From Peptoniphilus_A olsenii (GTDB lineage: Bacteria > Bacillota > Clostridia > Tissierellales > Peptoniphilaceae): a stretch of DNA of 64,000 nucleotides. The stretch is from the NCBI RefSeq assembly GCF_040545475.1, contig NZ_JBEPMA010000001.1:186001-250000 (forward strand), read 5' to 3'. Position 1 is the first letter of the stretch. Every line of letters begins with the position of its first letter. Positions 1-7,258 of the stretch are shown one piece after another. Under the pieces are notes generated by a model. That model was not told the origin of the DNA. It did not search any database and saw nothing but the letters and a program-made list of their open reading frames with translations. Made by a program: the position numbers and the translations under genes.

Positions 1-204
1 GACTACGGAGATATCCACTCCAAAACTTTAATTAATGCGATAAAAGAACATAAAGATAATGCTTATTACATTGAAACATTTGAAGAAATAGTTGAATATC
101 TAAAAGAAAATCTTAAAAAAGATGACGTTGTTGTGACAATGGGAGCTGGTGATGTATATAAAATTGGAGAATTGCTCCTTCGTTTTAATAATCATAAAAA
201 ATAA
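1..204 (+). CDS. murC: UDP-N-acetylmuramate--L-alanine ligase, C-terminal end (partial)
   Basis: The reading frame enters from the left edge and stops at 202-204, leaving the last 67 residues. The segment TMGAGDVYKIGELLL is the conserved C-terminal signature of MurC, the cytoplasmic ligase that adds L-alanine to UDP-MurNAc in peptidoglycan synthesis. The ATP-binding and substrate domains lie outside the window. The gene converges on iorB and the two share a bidirectional terminator. Mur ligase identity is firm; MurC rather than a paralogue rests on this short motif. Confidence 0.85.
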   Translation, partial: DYGDIHSKTLINAIKEHKDNAYYIETFEEIVEYLKENLKKDDVVVTMGAGDVYKIGELLLRFNNHKK

Positions 205-242
205 AAACTTGTAAATACACAATGAAATTATAAAATAAAAAA

Positions 243-303
243 ACAATTGGACCTTCTATAGTCACTATTTAGATAAAGTGAAGGTCCAATTCTTTTTTTA
301 TTT
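243..303. terminator. Bidirectional intrinsic terminator between murC and iorB
   Basis: A 12-bp perfect stem pairs 245-256 with 280-291. A T tract follows on the plus strand (292-299) and an A tract precedes it, so it can end both convergent transcripts. Confidence 0.85.
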
Positions 304-406
304 AGTTATTTTGATACTAATTTTAAATATATTACCATGACAAAATGAAATAAAAATATAAATTATAGATTATATGTTTTAGAGTTAAATCTATAAAAAT
401 AGGTTT

Positions 407-991
407 TTATAATTCATCATTTAACGCTTTATCAAATGCTTCAATATTTAAATCAATAAATTTTTCAGGAACATTTTTTTCTATAGCAGAAATCCAAGCA
501 TCATGAGATATATTTGTAATAAATCTTGCAGCAACTCCAAGCATTATAATATTAGCTACTTGAGGATTACCTAATTTTGCCGCTCCATCTGTAGCATTAA
601 CTACTATTACTTCATTGGCAAATTCTTGCATTTTTTCTATTACATTTTCATCATATTCTTCAGCTTCTTGTTGAACTTTTGAAGGAGCCATTTCATAATC
701 ATTAATAATAACTTTTGAGTCTTGTTTTTTTAATATATGTCTAAATCGCTTTGCTTCAAGCTTTTCAAATGCTATTAATAAATCTCCTTCCCCTGGATTT
801 ATATTCGGTGAATAAACTTTTTTTCCAAGTTTTGCACTTCCCCAAACTTTTCCTCCTCTTTGAGATAAACCTACAACATCATTTGTTTTGACATCAATCC
901 CATCAAAGTTCGCTGCATCAGCAATGATTTGAGTTGCAAGAACTAATCCTTGCCCGCCTACTCCTGCTAAAAGTATATTTTTAGTATCCAC
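407..991 (-). CDS. iorB: Indolepyruvate:ferredoxin oxidoreductase, beta subunit
   Basis: The protein is 194 residues and belongs to the 2-oxoacid:ferredoxin oxidoreductase gamma-type fold (NILLAGVGGQG near the N terminus, then GLSQRGGKVWGSAKLG). With IorA it oxidatively decarboxylates aryl 2-oxoacids such as indolepyruvate to acyl-CoA, reducing ferredoxin during amino-acid fermentation. I chose a GTG start at 991 because a perfect AGGAGG (998-1003) lies 6 bases upstream. A longer frame back to 1072 would overlap iorA and add residues unlike the family. It lies 28 bases after iorA in the same operon. Confidence 0.9.
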   Translation of the reverse strand: MDTKNILLAGVGGQGLVLATQIIADAANFDGIDVKTNDVVGLSQRGGKVWGSAKLGKKVYSPNINPGEGDLLIAFEKLEAKRFRHILKKQDSKVIINDYEMAPSKVQQEAEEYDENVIEKMQEFANEVIVVNATDGAAKLGNPQVANIIMLGVAARFITNISHDAWISAIEKNVPEKFIDLNIEAFDKALNDEL

Positions 992-1019
992 ATTAAACCT
1001 CCTCACTATGGTTAATTTT

Positions 1020-2801
1020 CTATTTGTTAATATTTCTTCTCTTAATAGCTCCAACTGGGCAAACCTGAGCACAAATTGAACAACCTACACATTGTTTTGG
1101 ATCTATAGAGGATTTCTTTTTATCTATACCTTTATATTTTTTCATCCTAAGAGGTGGACAATTGGTTTTTATACAAGTCCTACAGCCTATACACACCTTT
1201 GGATCAACATAGAAATTAGGTTCTTTAATTTTAAATTTAAGTGCGCATGGTCTTGACGTAATTATAATAGAAACTCCTTCTCTATTGATGGCGTCATTAA
1301 TTTTTTGTTTAGCCTCTTTATAATTAAACTGATCTATTCTTTCAATATCTTTATATCCCATATCTTTTAAAATATCATCAATTGATATATCTTGACCTAT
1401 ATTATCTCTTTGATAAGAACTTGCAGTTGGCTGCCCACCAGTCATAGCTGTAGTACCATTATCTAGCACTATCATTGTAATTTTCTCATTCCCCTTTAAT
1501 TGATAGCGTAAGTTAGCAAAACCAGGTAAACCACTATGAAAGAATGTACCATCTCCAATTACTCCCACCAAAGGTCTATCATCATTTAATTTATCAAGTG
1601 CAAATCTTAGCCCCTTAATCATACCTACAGACGCTCCCATAGAAATATTCATATTAATTACTTCAAAGGGGTATAATAAGCCCATAGTATAACAACCAAT
1701 ATCACCAACAACCGTTACTTTTGCTTTTTTTAAGATATCAAAAACAGGTCTATGTGGACATCCTGCACAAAATAAAGGTCCTCTAACTGTTGTATCATCC
1801 TCAACAACTTCTGGTATTGTCCTTTTAGTTAGCACTCCAGCTTTAATTAAACCATCTTCAATATCTTCTACCATTAATTCTCCAGTAAAAGAAAAATATT
1901 TTTTACCTTCACAAGAAATACCATTAATTTTTAATTCATTTTCAATAAAAGGCATCATTTCTTCTATTACAATAATTCTATCAAAGTTTTTAGAAATTTC
2001 TTTTATTTTTTTAATAGGAAGTGGATAAATCATTCCTAATTTCAAAACTGAAATATTTGACGCTACTTCCTTAAAATTATTATATGCCATTCCAGATGTG
2101 ATAATTAAAGTGTCTCCATCATGATTTTTAAATTTATTTATTGAACTATCGTTAGACCACTCACTTATATTCTCAATTCGCTCTTTCATGCTGTATTGAT
2201 GAGCAAAAGTATGTGGAGGTAACATGCAATATTTAGTAGGATCAGCTTTAAATGGATTTCCATCATGTTGTTTTCTGTCTTCAAGTTCTACTAATGAACG
2301 TGAATGACACAGTCTACTTGTGATCCTCATCATCATTGGGCAATTATATTTTTCACTCAAATCTAATGCTATCTTTACATAATCCTTGCTTTCTTGTGAA
2401 TCACTAGGATCAAATATAGCCATGTTAGCAAACTTTCCTAGTATTCTATTATCTTGCTCATTTTGAGAACTTGCCATTCCAGGATCATCCCCAGTGATAA
2501 GTAAAAAACCAGATTCAATTGGAGATTGAACAAAAGTCATAAGTGGATCCATACAAATATTGACCCCAACATGCTTCATAGCAACTAAAGATCTCACACC
2601 ACCAAAAGTAGCTCCTATGCCTACTTCTAACGCTACTTTCTCATTAGTAGAAAACTCAGAATATATTTCATCATATTTTCTCATGCTATCGATAATTTCT
2701 ACCGTAGGAGAACCGGGATAAGCTGTAGCTACTTGGCCTCCAGCTTCATAAAATCCCCTAGCAATCGCTTGATTGCCTGATAAAACTTCTTTCTTTGTCA
2801 A
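1020..2801 (-). CDS. iorA: Indolepyruvate:ferredoxin oxidoreductase, alpha subunit
   Basis: The protein has about 593 residues. The N-terminal pyrimidine domain begins LSGNQAIARGFYEAGG. A central thiamine pyrophosphate domain carries GDIGCYTMG and GDGTFFHSGLPG. The C-terminal ferredoxin domain has two Cys clusters, CIGCRTCIKTNCP and CVGCSICAQVCPVGAI, that ligate two 4Fe-4S centres. It is the catalytic TPP subunit of cytoplasmic IOR. A TTG start at 2801 is preferred because GGAG at 2810-2813 is then about 8 bases away; an in-frame GTG at 2810 would abut that site. First gene of an iorAB operon. Confidence 0.93.
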   Translation of the reverse strand: MTKKEVLSGNQAIARGFYEAGGQVATAYPGSPTVEIIDSMRKYDEIYSEFSTNEKVALEVGIGATFGGVRSLVAMKHVGVNICMDPLMTFVQSPIESGFLLITGDDPGMASSQNEQDNRILGKFANMAIFDPSDSQESKDYVKIALDLSEKYNCPMMMRITSRLCHSRSLVELEDRKQHDGNPFKADPTKYCMLPPHTFAHQYSMKERIENISEWSNDSSINKFKNHDGDTLIITSGMAYNNFKEVASNISVLKLGMIYPLPIKKIKEISKNFDRIIVIEEMMPFIENELKINGISCEGKKYFSFTGELMVEDIEDGLIKAGVLTKRTIPEVVEDDTTVRGPLFCAGCPHRPVFDILKKAKVTVVGDIGCYTMGLLYPFEVINMNISMGASVGMIKGLRFALDKLNDDRPLVGVIGDGTFFHSGLPGFANLRYQLKGNEKITMIVLDNGTTAMTGGQPTASSYQRDNIGQDISIDDILKDMGYKDIERIDQFNYKEAKQKINDAINREGVSIIITSRPCALKFKIKEPNFYVDPKVCIGCRTCIKTNCPPLRMKKYKGIDKKKSSIDPKQCVGCSICAQVCPVGAIKRRNINK

Positions 2802-2819
2802 AATAAACACTCCTTTAAA

Positions 2820-3207
2820 TTCGTTAAAATCTTAATAAATATACATTAATCTAATAAATTAATAAAACTATACATCTCTATTATACCTTTTATTAATAAA
2901 TTCATCTATAGAATTAAATATATTTATATAATATAATTAATAAAATTTAAAAGATTACATTACTATTCTAAGTCATCGTTTGTACAGTTTCTAATTCTAT
3001 TTCAAGTACATATTTATCCATATAAAAACCCCCTAAATCCGTTTCAGATGAAGGGGGTAGCAGATGAGAATGGTACTATATTATATATAATATATTCTCA
3101 ATATTTATTTTTTTATATCAATCTGACCTGAACAAAATACTATTAGTTGATAATTATTAAAAATCAGGTGTTAAATAATTTTATAATCAAAATATAAAAT
3201 ATATTCA
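2820..3207. other. Gene-poor intergenic stretch
   Basis: About 390 very AT-rich bases separate iorA from the sdpI-like gene. Apart from the minus-strand terminator at 3024-3058 I see no supported gene. The A/T-rich part at 3075-3105 has weak self-complementarity only. Confidence 0.5.
3024..3058 (-). terminator. Intrinsic terminator downstream of the sdpRI-like operon
   Basis: On the minus strand CCCCCT (3057-3052) pairs with AGGGGG (3034-3029) and is followed by five T residues. It lies about 150 bases past the stop of the sdpI-like gene. Confidence 0.75.
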
Positions 3208-3837
3208 TTAGTTTTTAGATACAAAATATGAATATATTGGTGGAATAATACTTGGTATAAAAATTAGAATAAAAAATATAATATTTGACTCTGTTTTTAA
3301 TAATAAAGAAGCAATTAATAGCAGAATGCCACCTACTACAAAAGTATAACCACCAAGTCTATGAGTTTTTTCCCAAACATAATCACTATCTAGAGTCCAT
3401 GGTGTTCTTATTCCCATAGTGTAATTTCTTTTTGCCTTGGGCAAGAAATTACCAGTGATTATAAACATAAATCCTATAAATATAGATAATACTCTAGCTA
3501 TATTTATTTTAGAATTAAAAGTATACATTATACTAATAGAAGTAGTTATTGTTGTGATAACAGGAATAATAAATAAAGATATAATATATAATTTATCAGA
3601 TTGGAACTTTTTTCTAGGATCTTTATTCAACATAAAAACTAAAAACATCTGTACAAAAATCATAACAATAGGAGTGGTAAACATTGCTTTAAACTTCGTT
3701 TCATAGGATATTACATTTCCTTGTAGGTCAAAGTTCGTGGGTATAGAGTCAGGCAACTTACCAAAATAGAATAAACCTATAGCCAATGGAATTAACATCA
3801 TGCATAAACTTATAATAACAAATTTCTTATTTCTCAT
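3208..3837 (-). CDS. SdpI/DUF1648 family membrane protein (immunity-like)
   Basis: This 209-residue membrane protein has a DUF1648 N-terminal part (LPDSIPTNFDLQGNV after the first helix) and an SdpI C-terminal part (NYTMGIRTPWTLDSDYVWEKTHR). At least five hydrophobic segments are visible. In Bacillus, SdpI gives immunity to the SdpC toxin and titrates the repressor SdpR at the membrane. The start has AGGAGG 6 bases upstream and overlaps the regulator gene by 11 bases, so the two are translationally coupled. No sdpC-like toxin gene is visible nearby, so this may be a stand-alone sensor-immunity pair. Confidence 0.85.
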   Translation of the reverse strand: MRNKKFVIISLCMMLIPLAIGLFYFGKLPDSIPTNFDLQGNVISYETKFKAMFTTPIVMIFVQMFLVFMLNKDPRKKFQSDKLYIISLFIIPVITTITTSISIMYTFNSKINIARVLSIFIGFMFIITGNFLPKAKRNYTMGIRTPWTLDSDYVWEKTHRLGGYTFVVGGILLLIASLLLKTESNIIFFILIFIPSIIPPIYSYFVSKN

Positions 3838-4105
3838 TAAAATCCTCCTTTTTAAAACTTAAAATATAATTAATCAATTCTTCAAATATAGATGCGTTAA
3901 GAGAATATATTCGATAGTTTTTCTCTTTGCGAAAAGTAATTAGGTTAGCATCAACTAATATTTGAAGATGATAACTAATTGTAGCATTAGACATATCAAA
4001 TTTAGACGCTAAATCACCTGCAGTCATACTATTTTTCTTTAATAAACTTAGAATTTCACGCCTATTTACATCAGAAAGTGCCTTAAAAGTATTCTCTAAA
4101 CTCAA
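3827..4105 (-). CDS. ArsR-family transcriptional repressor (SdpR-like)
   Basis: The 92-residue protein is a winged helix of the ArsR/SmtB type: FKALSDVNRREILSLL, then a recognition region SNATISYHLQILVDANLI and the wing RKEKNYRIYSLN. It lacks the Cys metal sites of metalloregulators, which fits an SdpR-type autorepressor. The start is a TTG at 4105 behind GAGGTG (4111-4116); an out-of-frame ATG at 4110 ends at once. It is the first gene of a two-gene operon and very likely binds the palindrome over its own promoter. Confidence 0.88.
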   Translation of the reverse strand: MSLENTFKALSDVNRREILSLLKKNSMTAGDLASKFDMSNATISYHLQILVDANLITFRKEKNYRIYSLNASIFEELINYILSFKKEDFNEK

Positions 4106-4120
4106 ATCATCACCTCGATT

Positions 4121-4179
4121 ATTAATCTATTTAGATTAATTTCTAAATAGATTGTACGATAAAATTATGTTATTGTCAA
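4121..4179 (-). promoter_or_regulatory. sdpR-like promoter with palindromic operator
   Basis: TTGACA (4174-4179), a 17-bp spacer and TACAAT (4151-4156) form a near-consensus promoter. A perfect 9-2-9 inverted repeat, ATTAATCTA/TAGATTAAT, covers 4121-4140 near the start site. A further half-site CTAAATAGATT lies at 4143-4153 over the -10 box. This arrangement predicts autorepression by the ArsR-type protein. Confidence 0.8.
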
Positions 4180-4259
4180 ACCTAATTTGAATTTTTTTAA
4201 AATAGTTAGCTTCTTAAACTTAAAATTTATACAAATCGTTAAAAAATAGTAAAAATAAC

Positions 4260-4288
4260 TTTACAATCCATGAAATATTTGTTAAGAT
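4260..4288 (+). promoter_or_regulatory. Promoter of tRNA-Trp
   Basis: TTTACA (4260-4265) and TAAGAT (4283-4288) are 17 bp apart and end 12 bases before the mature tRNA. Confidence 0.65.
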
Positions 4289-4300
4289 ATATGTTGTCTT

Positions 4301-4376
4301 AGGGGTATAGTTCAGTTGGTAGAACACTGGTCTCCAAAACCAGGTGTCGTGGGTTCGAGTCCTGCTACCCCTGCCA
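4301..4376 (+). tRNA. trpT: tRNA-Trp (anticodon CCA)
   Basis: A full cloverleaf is visible. The acceptor stem pairs 4301-4307 with 4366-4372. The anticodon stem CTGGT/ACCAG encloses CTCCAAA with anticodon CCA at 4334-4336. The T arm contains GTTCGAGTC, and CCA is encoded at 4374-4376. The gene is the attachment site of the prophage; its 3' end from 4357 is repeated at 43962, so the tRNA stays intact after integration. Confidence 0.97.
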
Positions 4377-4476
4377 TTGATTAAAATCTATAGTTAATGA
4401 TTTTAAATAAAAAGTCGCTAGATTGGCTATTTATCAAAGTTTGTTGATTTTAAGCCATTAGCGACTTTATTTTTTA
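4357..4476. repeat. attL: 120-bp direct repeat of attR
   Basis: These bases equal 43962-44081 except at 4409 (A here, T there). The repeat covers the last 20 bases of tRNA-Trp plus its terminator hairpin. Similarity continues in weaker form to about 4555. One copy comes from the phage and one from the host. Confidence 0.95.
4408..4475 (+). terminator. tRNA-Trp terminator inside attL
   Basis: AAAGTCGCTA (4411-4420) pairs with TTAGCGACTTT (4458-4468) and a T tract ends at 4475. Inner bases GGCT/AGCC extend the stem. The same hairpin recurs in attR and, diverged, at 44236-44294. Confidence 0.8.
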
Positions 4477-4614
4477 TTAAAATTTATATTCTGTTATGTT
4501 CTGTAGTATTCATTATCATGCATTAATATACATCAATTTACGGTGTGAATTTCATACAATTTCATACTGGAATGTACATTTTGATTTTAAGCTATAATAT
4601 TATTAAAATACAAT

Positions 4615-4672
4615 TTTACTTTTGATGAGACATTATTGATTTTTATTTACCTTGTCAAAAGTAAATTTTTTT
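4615..4672 (+). terminator. Plus-strand terminator at the left prophage end
   Basis: TTTACTTTTGA (4615-4625) and TCAAAAGTAAA (4655-4665) form an 11-bp stem with a 29-base loop, followed by seven T residues. It would stop read-through from tRNA-Trp into the antisense of the lysis genes. Confidence 0.6.
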
Positions 4673-4679
4673 AAATTAA

Positions 4680-4919
4680 TTACTCATCTTTATAATCTTC
4701 TGTTTTTATTATGTTAGTAACATCAGTCGGTTTACTATCTGCTATACCTTCGCTTAGCATATAAATACATAATCCACCAACAGCACTTACAAGTGCAACT
4801 ATACGCTCCGTTGTTTCGGGACTCGCATTAAAAAATGCAATTAATGCAATTATAACTGCACTCACACAAGCCCAAAATTTACGACTACCTAATTTCCTGA
4901 TTAAATCTTCTTTTTTCAC
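4680..4919 (-). CDS. Phage holin
   Basis: The 79-residue protein has a basic N terminus (MKKEDLIRKLGSRKFW), two hydrophobic segments (about residues 16-30 and 39-57) around a short turn, and an acidic tail. This matches small class II holins of Firmicute phages, which permeabilise the membrane so that the endolysin reaches the wall. Start GTG at 4919 follows AAAGGAG by 7 bases. It directly follows the amidase gene, as in most lysis cassettes, and is the last gene of the late operon. Confidence 0.8.
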   Translation of the reverse strand: MKKEDLIRKLGSRKFWACVSAVIIALIAFFNASPETTERIVALVSAVGGLCIYMLSEGIADSKPTDVTNIIKTEDYKDE

Positions 4920-5024
4920 AATTTTACTCCTTTAAAATCTCTATGACACTGTTAAATACAACACTTTAGCTACTATTGTCTAAATACCCTCTAAATCTCA
5001 TTTTTATTATTATCTAATGTATTC

Positions 5025-6212
5025 CTATGCCTTAATTCCCACAATAGATGGCAATTTTCTACTTGTGTGAATACCAAAATTATTTTTATAATACATTTGT
5101 GTACTTCCACCACCATCTAAAGCTACAGCTCCGTCTATTCCTAATTCAATAACTCTATTTTTAAATTCTGCCATTGTCATAGGAATTGAGTTTATTAAAA
5201 ATACTTTATCACCTTTAAAAGCGACTCCAGTATGATTAGTTTTTCTTAAAATATCAGCTGGTATCTTTTCTAACTTAGGGTCAAATGATGGATAAAGTCC
5301 AACACCGCCAACAGCAAAGTCTACCTTTCTTTTTACTTCATTGATATTGTTAATTCTTTCAATGGTAATATTATTTTCCCCATAAATAAAAGTAGCACGT
5401 TTGATATTTTTTTTATAATGATTTTTATCAGCATTTGGTCCTATAGGTTTACCACCGTTAATTGCAATTGCACAAATACTATTAGCACTTGTTACTGGTG
5501 CAGTTGTTGTATCAAAAAATACTCCATTTATGCCATATGCTCCAGTATCTCTAATAGTTTTACCATTAATAAACTGAGTGTATAGTTTATCTACGGTTGT
5601 TTCTATAATAAATAAACCGTGATGCATATAATTATCTGACTTTTTAAAAAGCTTAGGTTTTGCCGCCGCCGAACCACGATTAATAGATGTCGCTACAGAT
5701 GTGCCATTAAGATTTATGTTTATTCTTCTTGGTTCTTCTATGTCTCTTTTAAACTGTTTCCACTTTTCCCAATTTCGTCCAAACATATGACCTGGACAGA
5801 TTTTTCTACTTGCATCAAAGTGTCTTACAACATTATCTGATTTTATGTTAAATCTTAGCATCAAAGTTTTTACTAATTCCACTGCATTAAAATAAGTCTT
5901 GCTATAATCCCCATCTGAATTAATACATATCTCTACACTTATACTATTTCTATTTGTAATGCCATACTTTCCTTTACCATCACCAACAGCTCCTGCAGAT
6001 CTACTATCACCAATAAATTGACATATTTCTGTATCATCAACAAAATAGTGAGCAGATGCCCCTCTAGAGTTTGTACCTACATAATTTCTATGATTTCTAG
6101 CAGTAGCACCAGCATTTCTATTACCCGTATCATGTATAACTATATATAAAATTTTACTACCCATGCGAGAATAATTATTTCCTCGTACTGGTAAAAATTC
6201 AAATTTTAACAA
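5025..6212 (-). CDS. Endolysin: N-acetylmuramoyl-L-alanine amidase fused to a phosphodiester glycosidase domain
   Basis: The 395-residue protein has two parts. Residues 1-160 are an Amidase_2 zinc amidase: VIHDTGN (H27), SAHYFVDD (H55), RHFDASRKICPGH (H131, C139, H142). Residues about 185-395 resemble the phosphodiester glycosidase (NAGPA/DUF2233) fold, with GINGVFFD near 228 and DGAVALDGGGSTQMYY at 360-375. The second part could act on glycophosphates of wall polymers instead of only binding the wall. The start is TTG at 6212 behind GGAGGG. The amidase call is firm; the glycosidase call rests on the GGGST motif and overall pattern. Confidence 0.88.
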   Translation of the reverse strand: MLKFEFLPVRGNNYSRMGSKILYIVIHDTGNRNAGATARNHRNYVGTNSRGASAHYFVDDTEICQFIGDSRSAGAVGDGKGKYGITNRNSISVEICINSDGDYSKTYFNAVELVKTLMLRFNIKSDNVVRHFDASRKICPGHMFGRNWEKWKQFKRDIEEPRRININLNGTSVATSINRGSAAAKPKLFKKSDNYMHHGLFIIETTVDKLYTQFINGKTIRDTGAYGINGVFFDTTTAPVTSANSICAIAINGGKPIGPNADKNHYKKNIKRATFIYGENNITIERINNINEVKRKVDFAVGGVGLYPSFDPKLEKIPADILRKTNHTGVAFKGDKVFLINSIPMTMAEFKNRVIELGIDGAVALDGGGSTQMYYKNNFGIHTSRKLPSIVGIKA

Positions 6213-6226
6213 GATACCCTCCTCTC

Positions 6227-6571
6227 TTATTTTCTCAATGCATCTAATATCTTGTCACATTTATCATCATGTTTGTCTAATTTGCGATTAAAATCTTTGT
6301 TATAATAATCAAGCTTACTTACAGTATCAGCTACTATACGATTAGTAGTTGATAACTCTTTTACAGCATCAGCAAGATTAGTCATAGCATTCTGAAAGTT
6401 TGTGTCATTTATTTGCAGATTCCCTAGTTTTTCTATAATTTCTTTCATTTCTCTACTACGACGTTTATCATTCTGTACTATTGTATATACAAAAATTCCT
6501 AAAAAAACTACAACTACTGCCCCTGCAATTCCTAAAGATGCGTAAAGTTCTTCTATTGTCTTATACTCCAT
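6227..6571 (-). CDS. Membrane-anchored coiled-coil phage protein
   Basis: This 114-residue protein has one strong transmembrane helix (residues 13-33, IAGAVVVVFLGIFVYTIV) and then a polar, heptad-like tail to the C terminus. The layout resembles UviB/BhlA-type holin-like or anchor proteins found beside phage amidases. It lies 14 bases before the endolysin. I do not recognise a specific family, so a lysis role is inferred from position. Confidence 0.65.
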   Translation of the reverse strand: MEYKTIEELYASLGIAGAVVVVFLGIFVYTIVQNDKRRSREMKEIIEKLGNLQINDTNFQNAMTNLADAVKELSTTNRIVADTVSKLDYYNKDFNRKLDKHDDKCDKILDALRK

Positions 6572-6593
6572 TTGTCACCCCATTTTAAGTATT

Positions 6594-6617
6594 AAAAAAG
6601 GGAGGATTTAACCTCCC
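6594..6617 (-). terminator. Intrinsic terminator before the lysis cassette
   Basis: On the minus strand GGGAGG and CCTCCC form a 6-bp GC stem with a 6-base loop, followed by six T residues. It lies between the CD1375-like gene and the membrane-anchored protein. Confidence 0.75.
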
Positions 6618-6643
6618 ACACACTTATAACAATAATTTTTTAT

Positions 6644-6808
6644 TTAAGCATCAATATCAACAGGCATACCATCAGCATCAAGTCCTAGTGCTTTTAAATC
6701 TTCAAGTACTGCCTCTCTCCAAATACCAGGTACTTGTCTAACTTTTTTATTATCAGGATTACAAGTTCTTCTTTGTCTTGAAACTAATCCAACGTATAAA
6801 TCTAACAT
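6644..6808 (-). CDS. Small phage protein, CD1375-like, copy 2
   Basis: The 54-residue product begins MLDLYVGLVSRQRRTC and has a charged helical tail. It is a diverged tandem copy of the next gene upstream (MIDLYVRLVINGRRTC). Such short proteins are common between fibre and lysis genes of clostridial phages; their job is unknown. AGGTGG lies 7 bases before the ATG. The frame is open upstream to at least 6889 and encodes a hydrophobic stretch beginning MKLNKVLIGSAIAGLF, so a longer membrane-anchored form is possible. Confidence 0.7.
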   Translation of the reverse strand: MLDLYVGLVSRQRRTCNPDNKKVRQVPGIWREAVLEDLKALGLDADGMPVDIDA

Positions 6809-6875
6809 TCTTTCCACCTCCCCATTTAAAAATTTGTATAAAAATAGACCTGCGATTGCAGACCCTATCAATACC

Positions 6876-7031
6876 TTATTTAATTTCATTTCCATTGCCA
6901 TCATAACCTTTTTCTTTAAGAGCATTTATAACATCTTCTCTTAAATGTTTTGGCACAAGCTTTATCTTTTTATTCTTTTCATCACAAGTTCTTCTGCCAT
7001 TTATTACTAATCTAACGTATAAATCTATCAT
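6876..7031 (-). CDS. Small phage protein, CD1375-like, copy 1
   Basis: The product has 51 residues (MIDLYVRLVINGRRTCDEKN at its start). Its ATG overlaps the stop of the preceding gene, so translation is coupled. About half of the first 28 positions match the copy at 6644-6808, including the RRTC motif, which shows a tandem duplication. Function unknown. Confidence 0.7.
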   Translation of the reverse strand: MIDLYVRLVINGRRTCDEKNKKIKLVPKHLREDVINALKEKGYDGNGNEIK

Positions 7032-7258
7032 TCTTGACCCCCTAATATTTCTTCGTAGATAGTTGCAAGTACCTCTTCCATTTTATTATTGTGATTTAAA
7101 CCATCCTCATAAATTGTTGCAACAGCTTCAGCTATGTCCGCTGTTCCACCCTCGATAGTATCTAAAGATTCTAAAGTTTGTTTATTGTCTGCATTTGCTG
7201 CCCCTTTTAATTTTTGTATAGTCTCTAAATCAGCCTCATTATAAATTTTAACGCCCAT
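7028..7258 (-). CDS. Hypothetical phage protein after the tail fibre
   Basis: The 76-residue acidic protein contains two similar segments, EAVATIYEDGLNHN and EEVLATIYEEILGG, after a helical N terminus. Its ATG overlaps the stop of the fibre gene (TAATG), so the two are coupled, suggesting a fibre chaperone or accessory role. No family recognised. Confidence 0.6.
   Translation of the reverse strand: MGVKIYNEADLETIQKLKGAANADNKQTLESLDTIEGGTADIAEAVATIYEDGLNHNNKMEEVLATIYEEILGGQE

Noticed and set aside
2968..3021. 17-codon frame MDKYVLEIELETVQTMT on the minus strand after a GGGGG run
   Set aside because: The apparent ribosome site is the 3' arm of a terminator hairpin, and the frame is very short with no recognisable relatives.
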